Below, in pieces: positions 7,095 to 14,484 of a stretch of 54,699 bases of DNA; within the stretch, counting starts at the first letter, position 1, and the number at the start of each line of letters is the position of its first letter. The stretch comes from Elusimicrobiota bacterium (GTDB lineage Bacteria; Elusimicrobiota; Elusimicrobia; UBA1565; UBA9628). A program made the translations under genes and the position numbers. Below the pieces are notes generated by a model that saw nothing but the letters and a program-made list of their open reading frames with translations, did no database searches and was not told the DNA's origin. The DNA lies in contig JAUYSH010000006.1 in the NCBI GenBank assembly GCA_030696455.1, forward strand, positions 1 to 54,699. Direction: 5' to 3'.

Positions 7095-7634
7095 TCAGCT
7101 TCCCGCGGCCGTCTCGAACAGGGCGAGGGAGCGCAGCGCCGTCGCGCGCACGGCCGCGCGGACGGCGGTCAGGCGCGCGTCGTTCGTGGACCCGGACGGG
7201 AGGGCGCGTATCTCGTCGAAACTCTTGCCCTCGAAGCGGGCCAGCCAGTCGAGGTCGGGCATGTGGTCGGCGGCGGCCTCGAAGGCGAGGAAGCTCACGG
7301 AGGCCAGCCGTCCGTCCGGACGCACGACGGTCATCAGAACGGCGTCTCCGACGAAGGTGCGGCGCCGCTCGAAGAAGGAGAACGCCGCGCTCCCCGAGGA
7401 TTTCCCGACATAATAGGTGATGACCGACGGCAGGTCCTTCTCATCGAGGCGCGCTGCCAGTCCGGCGTTCTGCTCGGCGGTCAAGAACAGGGTCTTGCGC
7501 TCGGGCGGGACGCCGCCGAACGTGCCGTTGAGGGCCTGCGCCTGCGTCATGATGACGCCCGGCGCCGATTTGTGGGCGGATTCATGGGCCGACGAGGACA
7601 CGGCCAGGAACATGGCGAGAGCGACGACGGACAT
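7095..7634 (-). CDS. Exported FMN-binding-domain-like protein
   Basis: 179 aa with a short signal peptide (cut near AHESA). The body, with VITYYVGKSSG, FVGDAVLMTVVRPDGRLASVSFLAF, LARFEGKSFDEI and a terminal GSTNDARLTAVRAAVR, resembles the periplasmic FMN-binding domain of RnfG/NosR-type proteins, where the last block normally holds the covalently flavinylated Thr. That would make it a periplasmic electron carrier, but the match is by eye. A TACACT box lies 7 nt before the ATG (7642-7647), inside the receptor-derived repeat. Before the mercury cassette arrived it probably lay directly behind the TonB receptor gene. Confidence 0.5.
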   Translation of the reverse strand: MSVVALAMFLAVSSSAHESAHKSAPGVIMTQAQALNGTFGGVPPERKTLFLTAEQNAGLAARLDEKDLPSVITYYVGKSSGSAAFSFFERRRTFVGDAVLMTVVRPDGRLASVSFLAFEAAADHMPDLDWLARFEGKSFDEIRALPSGSTNDARLTAVRAAVRATALRSLALFETAAGS

Positions 7635-7647
7635 GGGACACAGTGTA

Positions 7648-7694
7648 GCAAGCTAAAAGTCGAGTTGAGCCGACAATTTGAACGCGCGGGGCGC
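7648..7694 (-). repeat. Displaced 3' end of TonB receptor gene (direct repeat, left copy)
   Basis: These 47 nt match 9289-9335 with 4 mismatches. Read on the minus strand they encode APRAFKLSAQLDF-stop, the C-terminus of the TonB receptor (APRTFKLSAQLDF). There is no rest of a receptor gene here. The copy delimits the mercury cassette on its left side and also supplies the promoter of the gene starting at 7634. Confidence 0.8.
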
Positions 7695-7742
7695 GCGTAG
7701 CGGGCGCCCAGGTCGACGGTCGGCCCGAGGCGTTAGAGGGGC

Positions 7743-7774
7743 TTGACTCCATACCTAGGTATAGGGTCTATACT
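7743..7774 (+). promoter_or_regulatory. MerR-type promoter and operator
   Basis: TTGACT (7743-7748) and TATACT (7769-7774) are 20 bp apart, longer than the usual 17, as in MerR-activated promoters. The spacer begins with the dyad ATACCTAGGTAT (7751-7762), extended by TCC/GGG flanks, closely like the classical mer operator TTGACTCCGTAC. MerR would bind here, repress without metal and untwist the DNA with Hg(II). It drives merR itself and the two genes behind it. Confidence 0.88.
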
Positions 7775-7791
7775 GGAATCGAGGAGGCGCC

Positions 7792-8199
7792 ATGGAAGGA
7801 TATCTGACCGTCGGAAAGATCGCCCGGCAGTCCGGGGTCAACCTGCAGACCGTTCTCTATTACGAAAGACGGCGGCTGCTGTCGCCGGCCCGGCGTTCCG
7901 ACTCCGGCTACCGTTTATACGCGCCGGAAACCGTGCGCGTCATCCGCTTCATCAAGAACGCCCAGGCGTTGGGCTTTACCCTCGACGAGATCGCCAAGCT
8001 CCTGCGGCTGCGGGTCAGTTCGCGCAGCCGATGTGAGCCGGTCAAGCGGCAGGCCCAGGCGCGGCTGGAGCTGGTTCAGGGGAAGATCGCGGGATTGCGG
8101 GCGATGGAAAGGACTTTGCGGCGTCTGCTCAAGACCTGTGCCGCGCGCGGCACCACGGACTCCTGTCCGATCCTGGAAAGTCTTGAATCAAGGAAGTAG
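7792..8199 (+). CDS. merR: MerR, mercury-responsive regulator
   Basis: 135 aa, ATG 7792 with GAGGAGG just upstream. The N-terminal winged helix-turn-helix (YLTVGKIARQSGVNLQTVLYYERRRLL) is followed by the dimerisation helix. Cysteines C81, C116 and C125 have exactly the spacing of the Hg-binding C82/C117/C126 of Tn501 MerR, which separates it from Cu, Zn and Pb sensors of the same family. It is the first gene of its own operon rather than divergent, as in many Gram-positive and environmental mer systems. Confidence 0.93.
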   Translation: MEGYLTVGKIARQSGVNLQTVLYYERRRLLSPARRSDSGYRLYAPETVRVIRFIKNAQALGFTLDEIAKLLRLRVSSRSRCEPVKRQAQARLELVQGKIAGLRAMERTLRRLLKTCAARGTTDSCPILESLESRK

Positions 8200-8204
8200 T
8201 CGCT

Positions 8205-8798
8205 ATGGATAAGAAACTCATCGGACTGGCGGCACTGGCTTCGGCCGGGCTCGCGTCCATCTGCTGTCTCGGTCCCCTCATCGCGACGGGTCTGGGGTTG
8301 GGAAGCCTGGGGTTGGCGGCGGGCCTGAGCATGTATCGACCGGTGTTCCTAGCTATGACCGGCGTCGTTCTTGCCGTCGCCTTCTACCTCGCCTATCGGA
8401 AGCGGTCCGCGGCGTGCGCCGATGGCAGCTGCGAGCTCCGCTCGGGCAGCCGGGCGATGAAGGCCGGCGTGTGGACGGTGGCGGCGCTGGCGGCGGCCAT
8501 GGCGACTTTCCCGAGTTGGTCGGGGAGGTTCGTTTCAAGCGCTCCCGTCGCCGTTCCGGCGGGCGCTCAAATCCTGTCCCTGAAAGTCTCGGGCATGGAT
8601 TGCGCGGCCTGCACCGCGGCGATCAGAAAGTCGGTCGAGAAGGTGCCGGGCGTCCTCTCCGCGGACATCGACTTCTCCGGAGGACGGGCGACCGTCGTCT
8701 CGGACGGCAAGGCCGAACCGGGGGCCGTGATCCGGGCCGTGGAGGCCGCCGGGTACAAGGCCGAACTGCTCAACGGAGCCGGCCATGAGCAGCTCTGA
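8205..8798 (+). CDS. merTP: MerT-MerP fusion, mercuric ion uptake protein
   Basis: 197 aa. Residues 1-110 are MerT-like: the C20-C21 pair in the first membrane helix (SICCLGP), a second cysteine pair C71/C76 in the cytoplasmic loop (CADGSC), and a third helix near 88-103. Residues 122-190 form a heavy-metal-associated domain with GMDCAAC (C133, C136), equivalent to periplasmic MerP. Fused MerTP would capture Hg(II) and pass it inward through the cysteine pairs. Normally the cytoplasmic acceptor is MerA, which is absent here. The 3' end overlaps the next gene by 14 nt. Confidence 0.9.
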   Translation: MDKKLIGLAALASAGLASICCLGPLIATGLGLGSLGLAAGLSMYRPVFLAMTGVVLAVAFYLAYRKRSAACADGSCELRSGSRAMKAGVWTVAALAAAMATFPSWSGRFVSSAPVAVPAGAQILSLKVSGMDCAACTAAIRKSVEKVPGVLSADIDFSGGRATVVSDGKAEPGAVIRAVEAAGYKAELLNGAGHEQL

Positions 8799-9249
8799 CG
8801 AGCACGAGGCGTGCTGTCCTCTTCCAGCCGTTGCCCTTGCCTGCCCCGTCTGCGGCAAGCTAGGCAGGAAGGTCGGGAAAGAGACCCTGGACCATCACTT
8901 GGAGCAATCTTCTCGCGCGAAGTTCGGCGATGAAGCGGGCTTCTGCCCGAACCCGGCCTGCGAGGTCGTGTACTTCAGCGGAAAGGCGACCGTCCGCAAG
9001 GGCGAGACCGTGCTGGCGGTCACGCAAAAGGACCCGGGCGATGAGGTTTTCGTCTGCTACTGCTTCAAGCACACGCGCGGCGACCTGCGGCGCGACCTGG
9101 CGCAGAAAGGCGTAACGGACATCCCGGGCCGGATCAAAAAGGGGATTAAGGAGGGGCGTTGCGATTGCGAACGCAAAAATCCGCAGGGAGCGTGCTGCCT
9201 GGGCAACGTCGCAGCGGCGATCAATGGGATAAAAGGAGAAATATCCTGA
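8785..9249 (+). CDS. CopZ-like iron-sulfur metallochaperone
   Basis: 154 aa with 12 cysteines: C10-C11, C20/C23, C54/C59, C91/C93, C126/C128 and C137-C138. The pattern resembles the N-terminal domain of Archaeoglobus CopZ, which binds a [2Fe-2S] cluster and zinc, and the second half resembles BFD-like domains. No classical MXCXXC fold follows. Its start lies inside the end of merTP, so it is translationally coupled and probably receives the imported metal. In the absence of merA it may be the cytoplasmic acceptor or sink for Hg(II); that role is inferred. Confidence 0.7.
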   Translation: MSSSDEHEACCPLPAVALACPVCGKLGRKVGKETLDHHLEQSSRAKFGDEAGFCPNPACEVVYFSGKATVRKGETVLAVTQKDPGDEVFVCYCFKHTRGDLRRDLAQKGVTDIPGRIKKGIKEGRCDCERKNPQGACCLGNVAAAINGIKGEIS

Positions 9250-9288
9250 GACCGACCAGGGACGCGGACTCATAGCGGCCGAAGTGCG

Positions 9289-9335
9289 GCAAGTTAGAAG
9301 TCGAGTTGAGCCGACAATTTGAACGTGCGCGGCGC
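9289..9335 (-). repeat. 3' end of TonB receptor gene (direct repeat, right copy)
   Basis: This is the intact copy of the 47-nt repeat also found at 7648-7694. It includes the last codons and stop of the receptor gene. The interval between the copies, 7695-9288, is exactly the mercury cassette, with no recombinase inside. Confidence 0.8.
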
Positions 9336-11447
9336 CCCGAGATGAAGATAGCCGTCGCCGAAGTATTCGCCGACGTCCTTCCAGTAGACCGTGTCGAGGA
9401 CGTTTTCGATCCGGAAGCGCCAAACCACCTTGACGGGACCGGCGCGCCGCGCGCAGCGGACACCTAGGTCGAAGCGGTTGTAGGCGGGGACGGTCAGCGC
9501 GTTGTCGCGCCGGGCGTATTTTTCCGAGACGCGTGCCCAGGAGCCGTTGAGCGCCGCTCCCGGCAGGCCCGGAATGCTCCAATCGAGCGTTACCTGACTT
9601 CGAAGCCGCGGCACGTTCAGAGGCGCTTTGCCGTCGAAGGCCGCCACCCCGGTGCCGTATTGCCGCGCGTGGAGCAAGGTCGCGCCGGCGACGACGCGCA
9701 GGCGGTCGGCGACGCGGCCGACGGCCGCGATCTCCAGGCCGCTGTGCCGGACGATTCCGTGCTGGACGAAAACGTTGTCGGGACCGGTGAACTCGTAGGG
9801 CTTCCAGATGTGAAACAGCGCCGCCGTCGCCAATAGCCGCGCCGAGAGGTCGCTTTTGACCCCGAGCTCGACCTGCCGGGAGACCTTGGGGTCCAGCGTC
9901 CGCCCCGCGTTCGCGGCGGTGACGCCCGCGGTGCCGCCGAGCTCCAGGCCCTGGCTGAAGGCGGCATATCCCATCAAGCCGTCCCGGGGAGTGAAGGTCA
10001 GGGCCAACTGCGGCGACAGGAACGTGCGGCGAAAGCTCGAGGCGGGGGCGCCGTCCAGTTTGCGGAAGCGGTCGTCCGAGACGGCGCTCGCGCGCAGGCC
10101 GGCCTGCAGCTTCCAGCGGGAAGACCAGGAGATCGAGTCCTGGACGAACAACGCTTGCTCCGTGTAGTCCTGGTTGCGATGAACGACGCCCGTCGCGTTG
10201 GGCGACGGCGCGAAGATCGAGGGGCGAGGCGCATAGATATTGTCGGTGCCGACGAAATCGTAGACCTCCTGGCCGAGAGCGACCGTGCGATCGAAGCGCG
10301 ACAGGCCGACCGTCGCGTCATGGCGGACGGTGCCCCAGTCGCGGCCCCCGCTCAAAACGGCCCGGGCCTGCGTCACCGTGCGGATTTCGCCCGAGCTGCG
10401 GTAGTCGTAAAGGTCGTAATCGCCGTTGGCGCAGAAGGTGTTCAGGTAGACGGGGCCGCTGGAGCAGCCATAGGGAAACGCGGCCTTGTCCTCGGAGGCG
10501 ACGCGGTTGCGGTTGACCGCGGCCTCGAAGCGCCAGTCATCGCCGGCCTCGTACTGGAGCCGCGCGCCCATGTTGGAAGCTTCGATCACGACCGGCTCGC
10601 TCCACGGCTGGTTGTTGAGCATCGTCTCCGGCCGGACTCCGGCCGGCAGCGCGGTTCCGCCCAGGGGCTGGTAGCCGGGCACGGATAACTGGTTCTTTTT
10701 CTGCCAGTCCGCGTCGAGCGCGAAAAGCGCGTTCTCGCCGAGCCGCCAGTCCAGGGCCGCGCTTAAAAATTCGCGCCGTCCGACCGCCTCCTTGACGTAC
10801 GGGAGAAGCGACTCGCGGGCCGCGTTGAAGCGGTAGCCGAAGCGCCCGCCGTCGAAGCGGCCGCCCAGGTCCGCGTGGGCGTATCGCGTGCCGCGATCGC
10901 TCAACTCCAGCGTGACCCGGCGCGTCGGCGCGTCCGTCGGCCGCTTGACGACGTAGTTGACCGCACCGCCCGGAGCCGCCAGCCCCGCCTCGAAGCCCGC
11001 GACGCCCTTGAGAATCTCGACCCGCTCCTTGTTCTCCAGAGGCATGCTGGACTCGTTGGCGATGGTCAGGCCGTCGCGCTTGTACCCGCTCGCGCCGTCG
11101 AGCGTGAATCCGCGTATCGACAAGGCCTCGTAATAGCCGAGCGGGGCGTAGTTTTCGCCGACGGACGCGTCGTTCCCGATGATTCCGGCGACGCCGCGCG
11201 CGCCCTGGTCGTCCATCAAGCTCCTCGGGACGACGGTCACCGACGCGGGGGTCTCGAGGAGCGGCCGCCCCGTCAGACCCAGCCGCTCGCGCGCGACCCC
11301 GTAGTCGTCCGGGACACGAGGCGCGGTCACGACGACCGGAGCGCGCGGCGGCGAGGGGAGTTCTTCCGCCCGCGAAGGGGCGAGGGCGCTCAGCGCGTGA
11401 GCGAGGCAAAGGCCGGTGACGAGCGTTCGGCGGGCTTTAGCGGGCAT
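9294..11447 (-). CDS. TonB-dependent outer-membrane receptor, thiamine-regulated
   Basis: 717 aa from ATG 11447, which follows AAAGGAG. A signal peptide (MPAKARRTLVTGLCLAHALSA) is followed by the plug domain (RPLLETPASVTVVPRSLMDDQG, then IRGFTLDG and GGAVNYVVKRP) and a beta-barrel ending in a terminal Phe (SAQLDF). Sequence style is that of siderophore receptors such as FhuE/FpvA. However, the leader contains a TPP riboswitch, so the substrate is more likely thiamine or a thiamine-related compound, as proposed for other THI-box-controlled TonB receptors. No inner-membrane permease or tonB is nearby. Confidence 0.9.
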   Translation of the reverse strand: MPAKARRTLVTGLCLAHALSALAPSRAEELPSPPRAPVVVTAPRVPDDYGVARERLGLTGRPLLETPASVTVVPRSLMDDQGARGVAGIIGNDASVGENYAPLGYYEALSIRGFTLDGASGYKRDGLTIANESSMPLENKERVEILKGVAGFEAGLAAPGGAVNYVVKRPTDAPTRRVTLELSDRGTRYAHADLGGRFDGGRFGYRFNAARESLLPYVKEAVGRREFLSAALDWRLGENALFALDADWQKKNQLSVPGYQPLGGTALPAGVRPETMLNNQPWSEPVVIEASNMGARLQYEAGDDWRFEAAVNRNRVASEDKAAFPYGCSSGPVYLNTFCANGDYDLYDYRSSGEIRTVTQARAVLSGGRDWGTVRHDATVGLSRFDRTVALGQEVYDFVGTDNIYAPRPSIFAPSPNATGVVHRNQDYTEQALFVQDSISWSSRWKLQAGLRASAVSDDRFRKLDGAPASSFRRTFLSPQLALTFTPRDGLMGYAAFSQGLELGGTAGVTAANAGRTLDPKVSRQVELGVKSDLSARLLATAALFHIWKPYEFTGPDNVFVQHGIVRHSGLEIAAVGRVADRLRVVAGATLLHARQYGTGVAAFDGKAPLNVPRLRSQVTLDWSIPGLPGAALNGSWARVSEKYARRDNALTVPAYNRFDLGVRCARRAGPVKVVWRFRIENVLDTVYWKDVGEYFGDGYLHLGAPRTFKLSAQLDF

Positions 11448-11448
11448 C

Positions 11449-11479
11449 GTTTGCTCCTTTAGGCAACGCGGGAGCAAAC
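11449..11479 (-). promoter_or_regulatory. SD-sequestering hairpin of the riboswitch
   Basis: GTTTGCTCC (minus strand, 11479-11471) pairs perfectly with GGAGCAAAC (11457-11449), loop 13 nt. The right arm contains the GGAG of the receptor's ribosome binding site and ends one base before the ATG. This is the likely expression platform: pairing hides the start region when TPP is bound, giving translational control. Confidence 0.75.
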
Positions 11480-11500
11480 AAAGCGGGCGGCGACTTTGCG

Positions 11501-11580
11501 CTTCCCTGCGCTGGCATTATCCAGATCAGGTTCGAAGGGTTTTTCTCACCCGAAACTCGCTGGTTTCAGGACCCCTAGCG
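11501..11580 (-). promoter_or_regulatory. TPP (THI-box) riboswitch
   Basis: Read on the minus strand the element runs from AGGGGT (11576-11571) through GGGTGAGA to the highly conserved core CCTGATCTGGATAATGCC (within 11530-11510) and GCGCAGGGAAG. These are the two conserved halves of the thiamine pyrophosphate aptamer, with a variable stem between them. It sits about 55 nt before the receptor start, with the sequestering hairpin in between. Confidence 0.93.
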
Positions 11581-11586
11581 GGAGGA

Positions 11587-11616
11587 ATGCTAGCCTAATC
11601 GGCGACGCGCTGTCGA
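11587..11616 (-). promoter_or_regulatory. Possible promoter of riboswitch transcript
   Basis: Minus strand TCGACA (11616-11611), 18-bp spacer, TAGCAT (11592-11587), directly before the aptamer. A fair match only. Confidence 0.35.
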
Positions 11617-11664
11617 GAGGGGGCCAAAAGACCCCTAAAATAGATGGGTCCTTCGGACTTCCGC

Positions 11665-11674
11665 ATGTTAGAAT
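11665..11674 (+). promoter_or_regulatory. Extended -10 promoter of the RNase gene
   Basis: TGTTAGAAT is an extended -10 element (TG-n-TAGAAT, box 11669-11674). No good -35 is seen. The ATG at 11681 follows 6 nt later, so the transcript would be leaderless. Confidence 0.5.
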
Positions 11675-11680
11675 GCGGAC

Positions 11681-12217
11681 ATGAAGAAGAACTCTTTCCT
11701 CGCGGTCCTTTCCGCTGTCACGATTCTGCTGTCCGCCGCGTTTCCGGCGGCATCCGCCGAGTCGGCGTTCGTCCAGCTCCGGAGCGCGGCCCCGGCCTCA
11801 TCGGTCGTGGCAGCGCCGCAGGCGCCTCGTTCGGCCATCTCGGCGCCCAGCGCGGCGGCCATCGTCCCGGGCAAGGATCTCTCCCCTAAGTTCAGCGATC
11901 CCGGACGCGTCTCCTTGATCCTAAAGATCGTCGCCGCCGTCTACAACGGCGGAGCCCTTCCTTTCCCGAAGGACGGGATCGTCTTCGAGAATAAAGAGGG
12001 GCGACTTCCAGGGAAGCCCAAGGGATATTATCGCGAGTACACCGTCCTTCCGCCGCCCGGCGCGCCGTCGAGCGTCACGGTCGGAGACCAGACGTTCGCG
12101 ATCTCCCCGCCTCAGGGGCGCCGCGGCGCTGAACGCCTCGTCATCGGCGGAGGGGAGCTCCTCTATTACTCGCCTGACCACTACAAGACCTTCCTCCCTC
12201 TGACGGTCCTGCGCTGA
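11681..12217 (+). CDS. Secreted barnase-like ribonuclease
   Basis: 178 aa. A signal peptide (MKKNSFLAVLSAVTILLSAAFPAASA) and an Ala/Ser/Pro-rich spacer to about residue 70 precede a barnase-family domain: IVFENKEGRLPGKPKGYYREY and ERLVIGGGELLYYSPDHYKTF. Aligned with barnase, the catalytic Glu73 and His102 correspond to E119 and H167, and Arg83/Arg87 to R147 or R148 and R152; barnase Arg59 is Lys here. It should cleave single-stranded RNA outside the cell, or act as a toxin delivered to competitors. A barstar-like gene follows 2 nt later, which supports the call. Confidence 0.85.
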   Translation: MKKNSFLAVLSAVTILLSAAFPAASAESAFVQLRSAAPASSVVAAPQAPRSAISAPSAAAIVPGKDLSPKFSDPGRVSLILKIVAAVYNGGALPFPKDGIVFENKEGRLPGKPKGYYREYTVLPPPGAPSSVTVGDQTFAISPPQGRRGAERLVIGGGELLYYSPDHYKTFLPLTVLR

Positions 12218-12219
12218 CT

Positions 12220-12615
12220 GTGGACTGGAAGAAGGCCTTCGCCGATATCGAAGGCGCTGCCGTACATTATGGAGGAACGGAGGCGCTCCAAGCAGCGGCG
12301 GCGTCTGCGCTCCTGCCTATCCGCATCGGAGGGGAGGAAGTCCGCGGCAAGGAATCCCTCATGACGGCGCTCGGCGCGAAAATGAACTTCCCGCCCTACT
12401 TCGGCGGGAACTGGGATGCCCTTCGCGATTGCCTGACGGACCTTGACGAGTTCCTTCCGGCGGAGGGCTGGCTGCTGATCGTGACGGACGCCGCGGAGGT
12501 CCTGAAATCCAGTCCGGCCGACAGGGCGCTCTTCCTGGAGACGCTGGAGTCGGCCGCGGAATTTTGGCGCCGGGCGGACCCGCCGAGGGCCTTTAAGACG
12601 CTCCTGATTACCTGA
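12220..12615 (+). CDS. Barstar-family ribonuclease inhibitor
   Basis: 131 aa from GTG 12220, two bases after the RNase stop. It contains the barstar signature IGGEEVRGKESLMTALGAKMNFP followed by YFGGNWDALRDCLTDL, where the acidic residues of the second helix plug the barnase active site. There is no signal peptide, so it protects the cytoplasm against RNase that has not been exported. The pair is an RNase-immunity module. Its 3' end overlaps the convergent gene at 12608 by 8 nt. Confidence 0.93.
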   Translation: MDWKKAFADIEGAAVHYGGTEALQAAAASALLPIRIGGEEVRGKESLMTALGAKMNFPPYFGGNWDALRDCLTDLDEFLPAEGWLLIVTDAAEVLKSSPADRALFLETLESAAEFWRRADPPRAFKTLLIT

Positions 12616-12979
12616 GCGCTCCGCTCACGTCGAACTGGCAGACCTCGCCGGGGAGCAGGCTCGCGGCAAGCCGGGCCCGGGCAACGCTCACGGTGCGGCC
12701 CGACGGAATCAAGGCGTCTCCCTGGACCTTGATCGTTGGACGGGACATCACGTTCGCCACGGTGAAGCGGAAGAGGACGTCTCCATTAATCCGAATAATT
12801 CCCGTCCCGGGGTTCTTCACGAGGCCCTCAACGGTCATGGCGTCGACTGCCTCGCATCCGGTCTGATACCGGCTATCACCGGGAACAATGAACTGCGCTT
12901 TCCCGCGTTGCATGCCGAAGGCCAATACGGCGACGGCGCCCAACGCCGCGGCAATGATCAGGCTTGCCGAAGTCTTCAT
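12608..12979 (-). CDS. Small exported protein, unknown
   Basis: 123 aa from ATG 12979 (MKTSASLIIAAALGAVAVLAFG, a signal or anchor). A longer in-frame start at 13012 would place charged residues before the signal and is less likely. The rest has two cysteines (CEAVDAMTVEGL..., GEVCQFDVSG) that could form a disulfide, and a beta-rich pattern. A TACACT box lies 9 nt before the ATG. It converges on and overlaps the barstar gene. No family recognised. Confidence 0.6.
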   Translation of the reverse strand: MKTSASLIIAAALGAVAVLAFGMQRGKAQFIVPGDSRYQTGCEAVDAMTVEGLVKNPGTGIIRINGDVLFRFTVANVMSRPTIKVQGDALIPSGRTVSVARARLAASLLPGEVCQFDVSGALR

Positions 12980-13082
12980 GGCATCTTCAGTGTAACCCCG
13001 CGCCTGCGGCAATCCTAGAGATGAAATGTCATGGTTTCAGTCCCTCCGGGGCATTTAGATTTTCGTTTCAGGGCTAAAGCAA

Positions 13083-13115
13083 GCGCCCCTTCCGCCGCGA
13101 GGGCGAAAGGGGCGC
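13083..13115 (-). terminator. Terminator of the subtilase gene
   Basis: Strong GC-rich stem (GCGCCCCT... pairing with AGGGGCGC, with a further CGCC/GGCG inner helix) followed on the minus strand by TTGCTTT. It lies just after the subtilase stop. Confidence 0.6.
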
Positions 13116-13133
13116 CGCTTCAATGCCGACGGC

Positions 13134-14360
13134 TCAGCGGACGACGAGTTTAGCCGCGCTGGGCAGGCCCGAGCCTTGACCGATCTCCGGCACGCCGACG
13201 AGCTTTGTCGACGCGGCCTTCAGGGCCGCGCGCGCCTGCTCGGGAGTCGCGCCCTTGTGGGTCGCGACGTACAGCGCCGTCAGCCCGGACACATGCGGCG
13301 TCGCCATCGACGTCCCGGAGAGCGTGTCGTAGCCGCCGCCCATATAAGTGGACTTCACGTCCACGCCGGGGGCGATGACCGCGACGGCGGCGCCGCGGCT
13401 GGAGAAGGACGCGAGCTTGTCCTTGCTGTCCGAGGCCGCGACCGCGATCGCTCCCGGGTACGCCGCCGGATAGCCGACCGTGCCCCCGGAGTTCCCGGCC
13501 GCCGCGATCAGGATCACGCCGGCCTTGCGCATCGCCTCGACCGCGTCGGCAAGCGCCGGGTTGCCTTGGTCGGCGCCGAGGCTCATGCTGGCGACCTCCA
13601 TCTTGTTCTCGACGGCCCACAGCATGCCGGCGATCACGTCGTCGAAGGTCCCCGAGCCTTCCGCGTCGAGCACCTTCACGCCGTACAGGTCCGCCTTGGG
13701 CGCGACGCCGACGACTCCCTTGTCGTCGTCGATCCCGGCGATCGTGCCCGAGACGTGCGAGCCGTGGCCGTTGTCGTCGTTGAAGTCGCCGGCCTTGGTG
13801 ATCGCATTCCAGCCGCCCTTGATGTTGGCGGCCAGGTCCGGGTGCGTGCGGTCGATGCCGGTGTCGATGACGGCGACCTTGACGCCTTGCCCGCGAGAGG
13901 TCTTCCACGCGGCGGGAGCCTTCACCCGCTCGATGCCCCACGGCGTCTCCTGTCCGGCCGGAGGCGCGGTCGGAGCTGGTCCGGCGGCGGGCCGCTTCTT
14001 GAGCGCCGAGATGTCCTTGAGGATGCCGGCCGCGCTCGGGACCGCGAAGTCCACGCCGCGCGCGTCGGCCATCTTGAGCCAGTTGATCTTCGGGTCCAGG
14101 TCCACGCGCTTGACTTCCTTCAGCGCGCGCAGCCTGGCCTCCGCGACGGCGACCTGCGAAGGGTGCTCGATGACGACCGCGTTGATCAGCGGCAGTTCGC
14201 GCACGACGTGTCCGCCGGCGGCATTCGCCAGCGAGACGCGCTGGGCGGGGCTCGTCGACGGATCGAAGACCACGATGCGGCGCTCGCCCGCGGACGCGGA
14301 CGAGGACAAGGCGATGAGCGTCAGGGCCAGGAGCCCCGACAGTTTGACGGCTCGAACCAT
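13134..14360 (-). CDS. Subtilisin-like (S8) serine protease
   Basis: 408 aa, ATG 14360 with GGAGG 6 nt upstream. Signal peptide to about residue 24 (ASA-GERR), then an inhibitor-like propeptide (residues about 25-95, RIVVFDPSTSPAQRVSLANAAGG), a linker, and an S8 catalytic domain. Catalytic residues: D166 in AVIDTGID, H199 in NGHGSHVSG, oxyanion N290 in AAAGNSGG and S351 in GTSMATPH. It is of usual length for a secreted subtilisin with no extra C-terminal domain. An 8-bp hairpin (14380-14399) lies in its leader. Extracellular protein degradation is likely. Confidence 0.95.
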   Translation of the reverse strand: MVRAVKLSGLLALTLIALSSSASAGERRIVVFDPSTSPAQRVSLANAAGGHVVRELPLINAVVIEHPSQVAVAEARLRALKEVKRVDLDPKINWLKMADARGVDFAVPSAAGILKDISALKKRPAAGPAPTAPPAGQETPWGIERVKAPAAWKTSRGQGVKVAVIDTGIDRTHPDLAANIKGGWNAITKAGDFNDDNGHGSHVSGTIAGIDDDKGVVGVAPKADLYGVKVLDAEGSGTFDDVIAGMLWAVENKMEVASMSLGADQGNPALADAVEAMRKAGVILIAAAGNSGGTVGYPAAYPGAIAVAASDSKDKLASFSSRGAAVAVIAPGVDVKSTYMGGGYDTLSGTSMATPHVSGLTALYVATHKGATPEQARAALKAASTKLVGVPEIGQGSGLPSAAKLVVR

Positions 14361-14430
14361 AATACCTCCGGAACTGCTTCGCCGCGACCCCTCGCGGCGT
14401 ACGACGAATCGGATATAACATATTTCCGGG

Positions 14431-14463
14431 CCAATAGTCCTATGTTGCTGATAGGCCTATTGG
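14431..14463. other. Hairpin between divergent genes
   Basis: CCAATAG-T-CCTAT (14431-14443) pairs with ATAGG-C-CTATTGG (14451-14463) around a 7-nt loop; only one position is unpaired. It lies between the subtilase promoter area and the next gene and could be an operator or an RNA stem. Confidence 0.5.
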
Positions 14464-14484
14464 GCAGCATTGAGAAGCCGGCAC

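Noticed and set aside
8205-9249. A hidden mercuric reductase (merA) in the mer cassette
   Set aside because: No flavin or GCVNVGC-type redox motif is found in any frame between 7700 and 9300.
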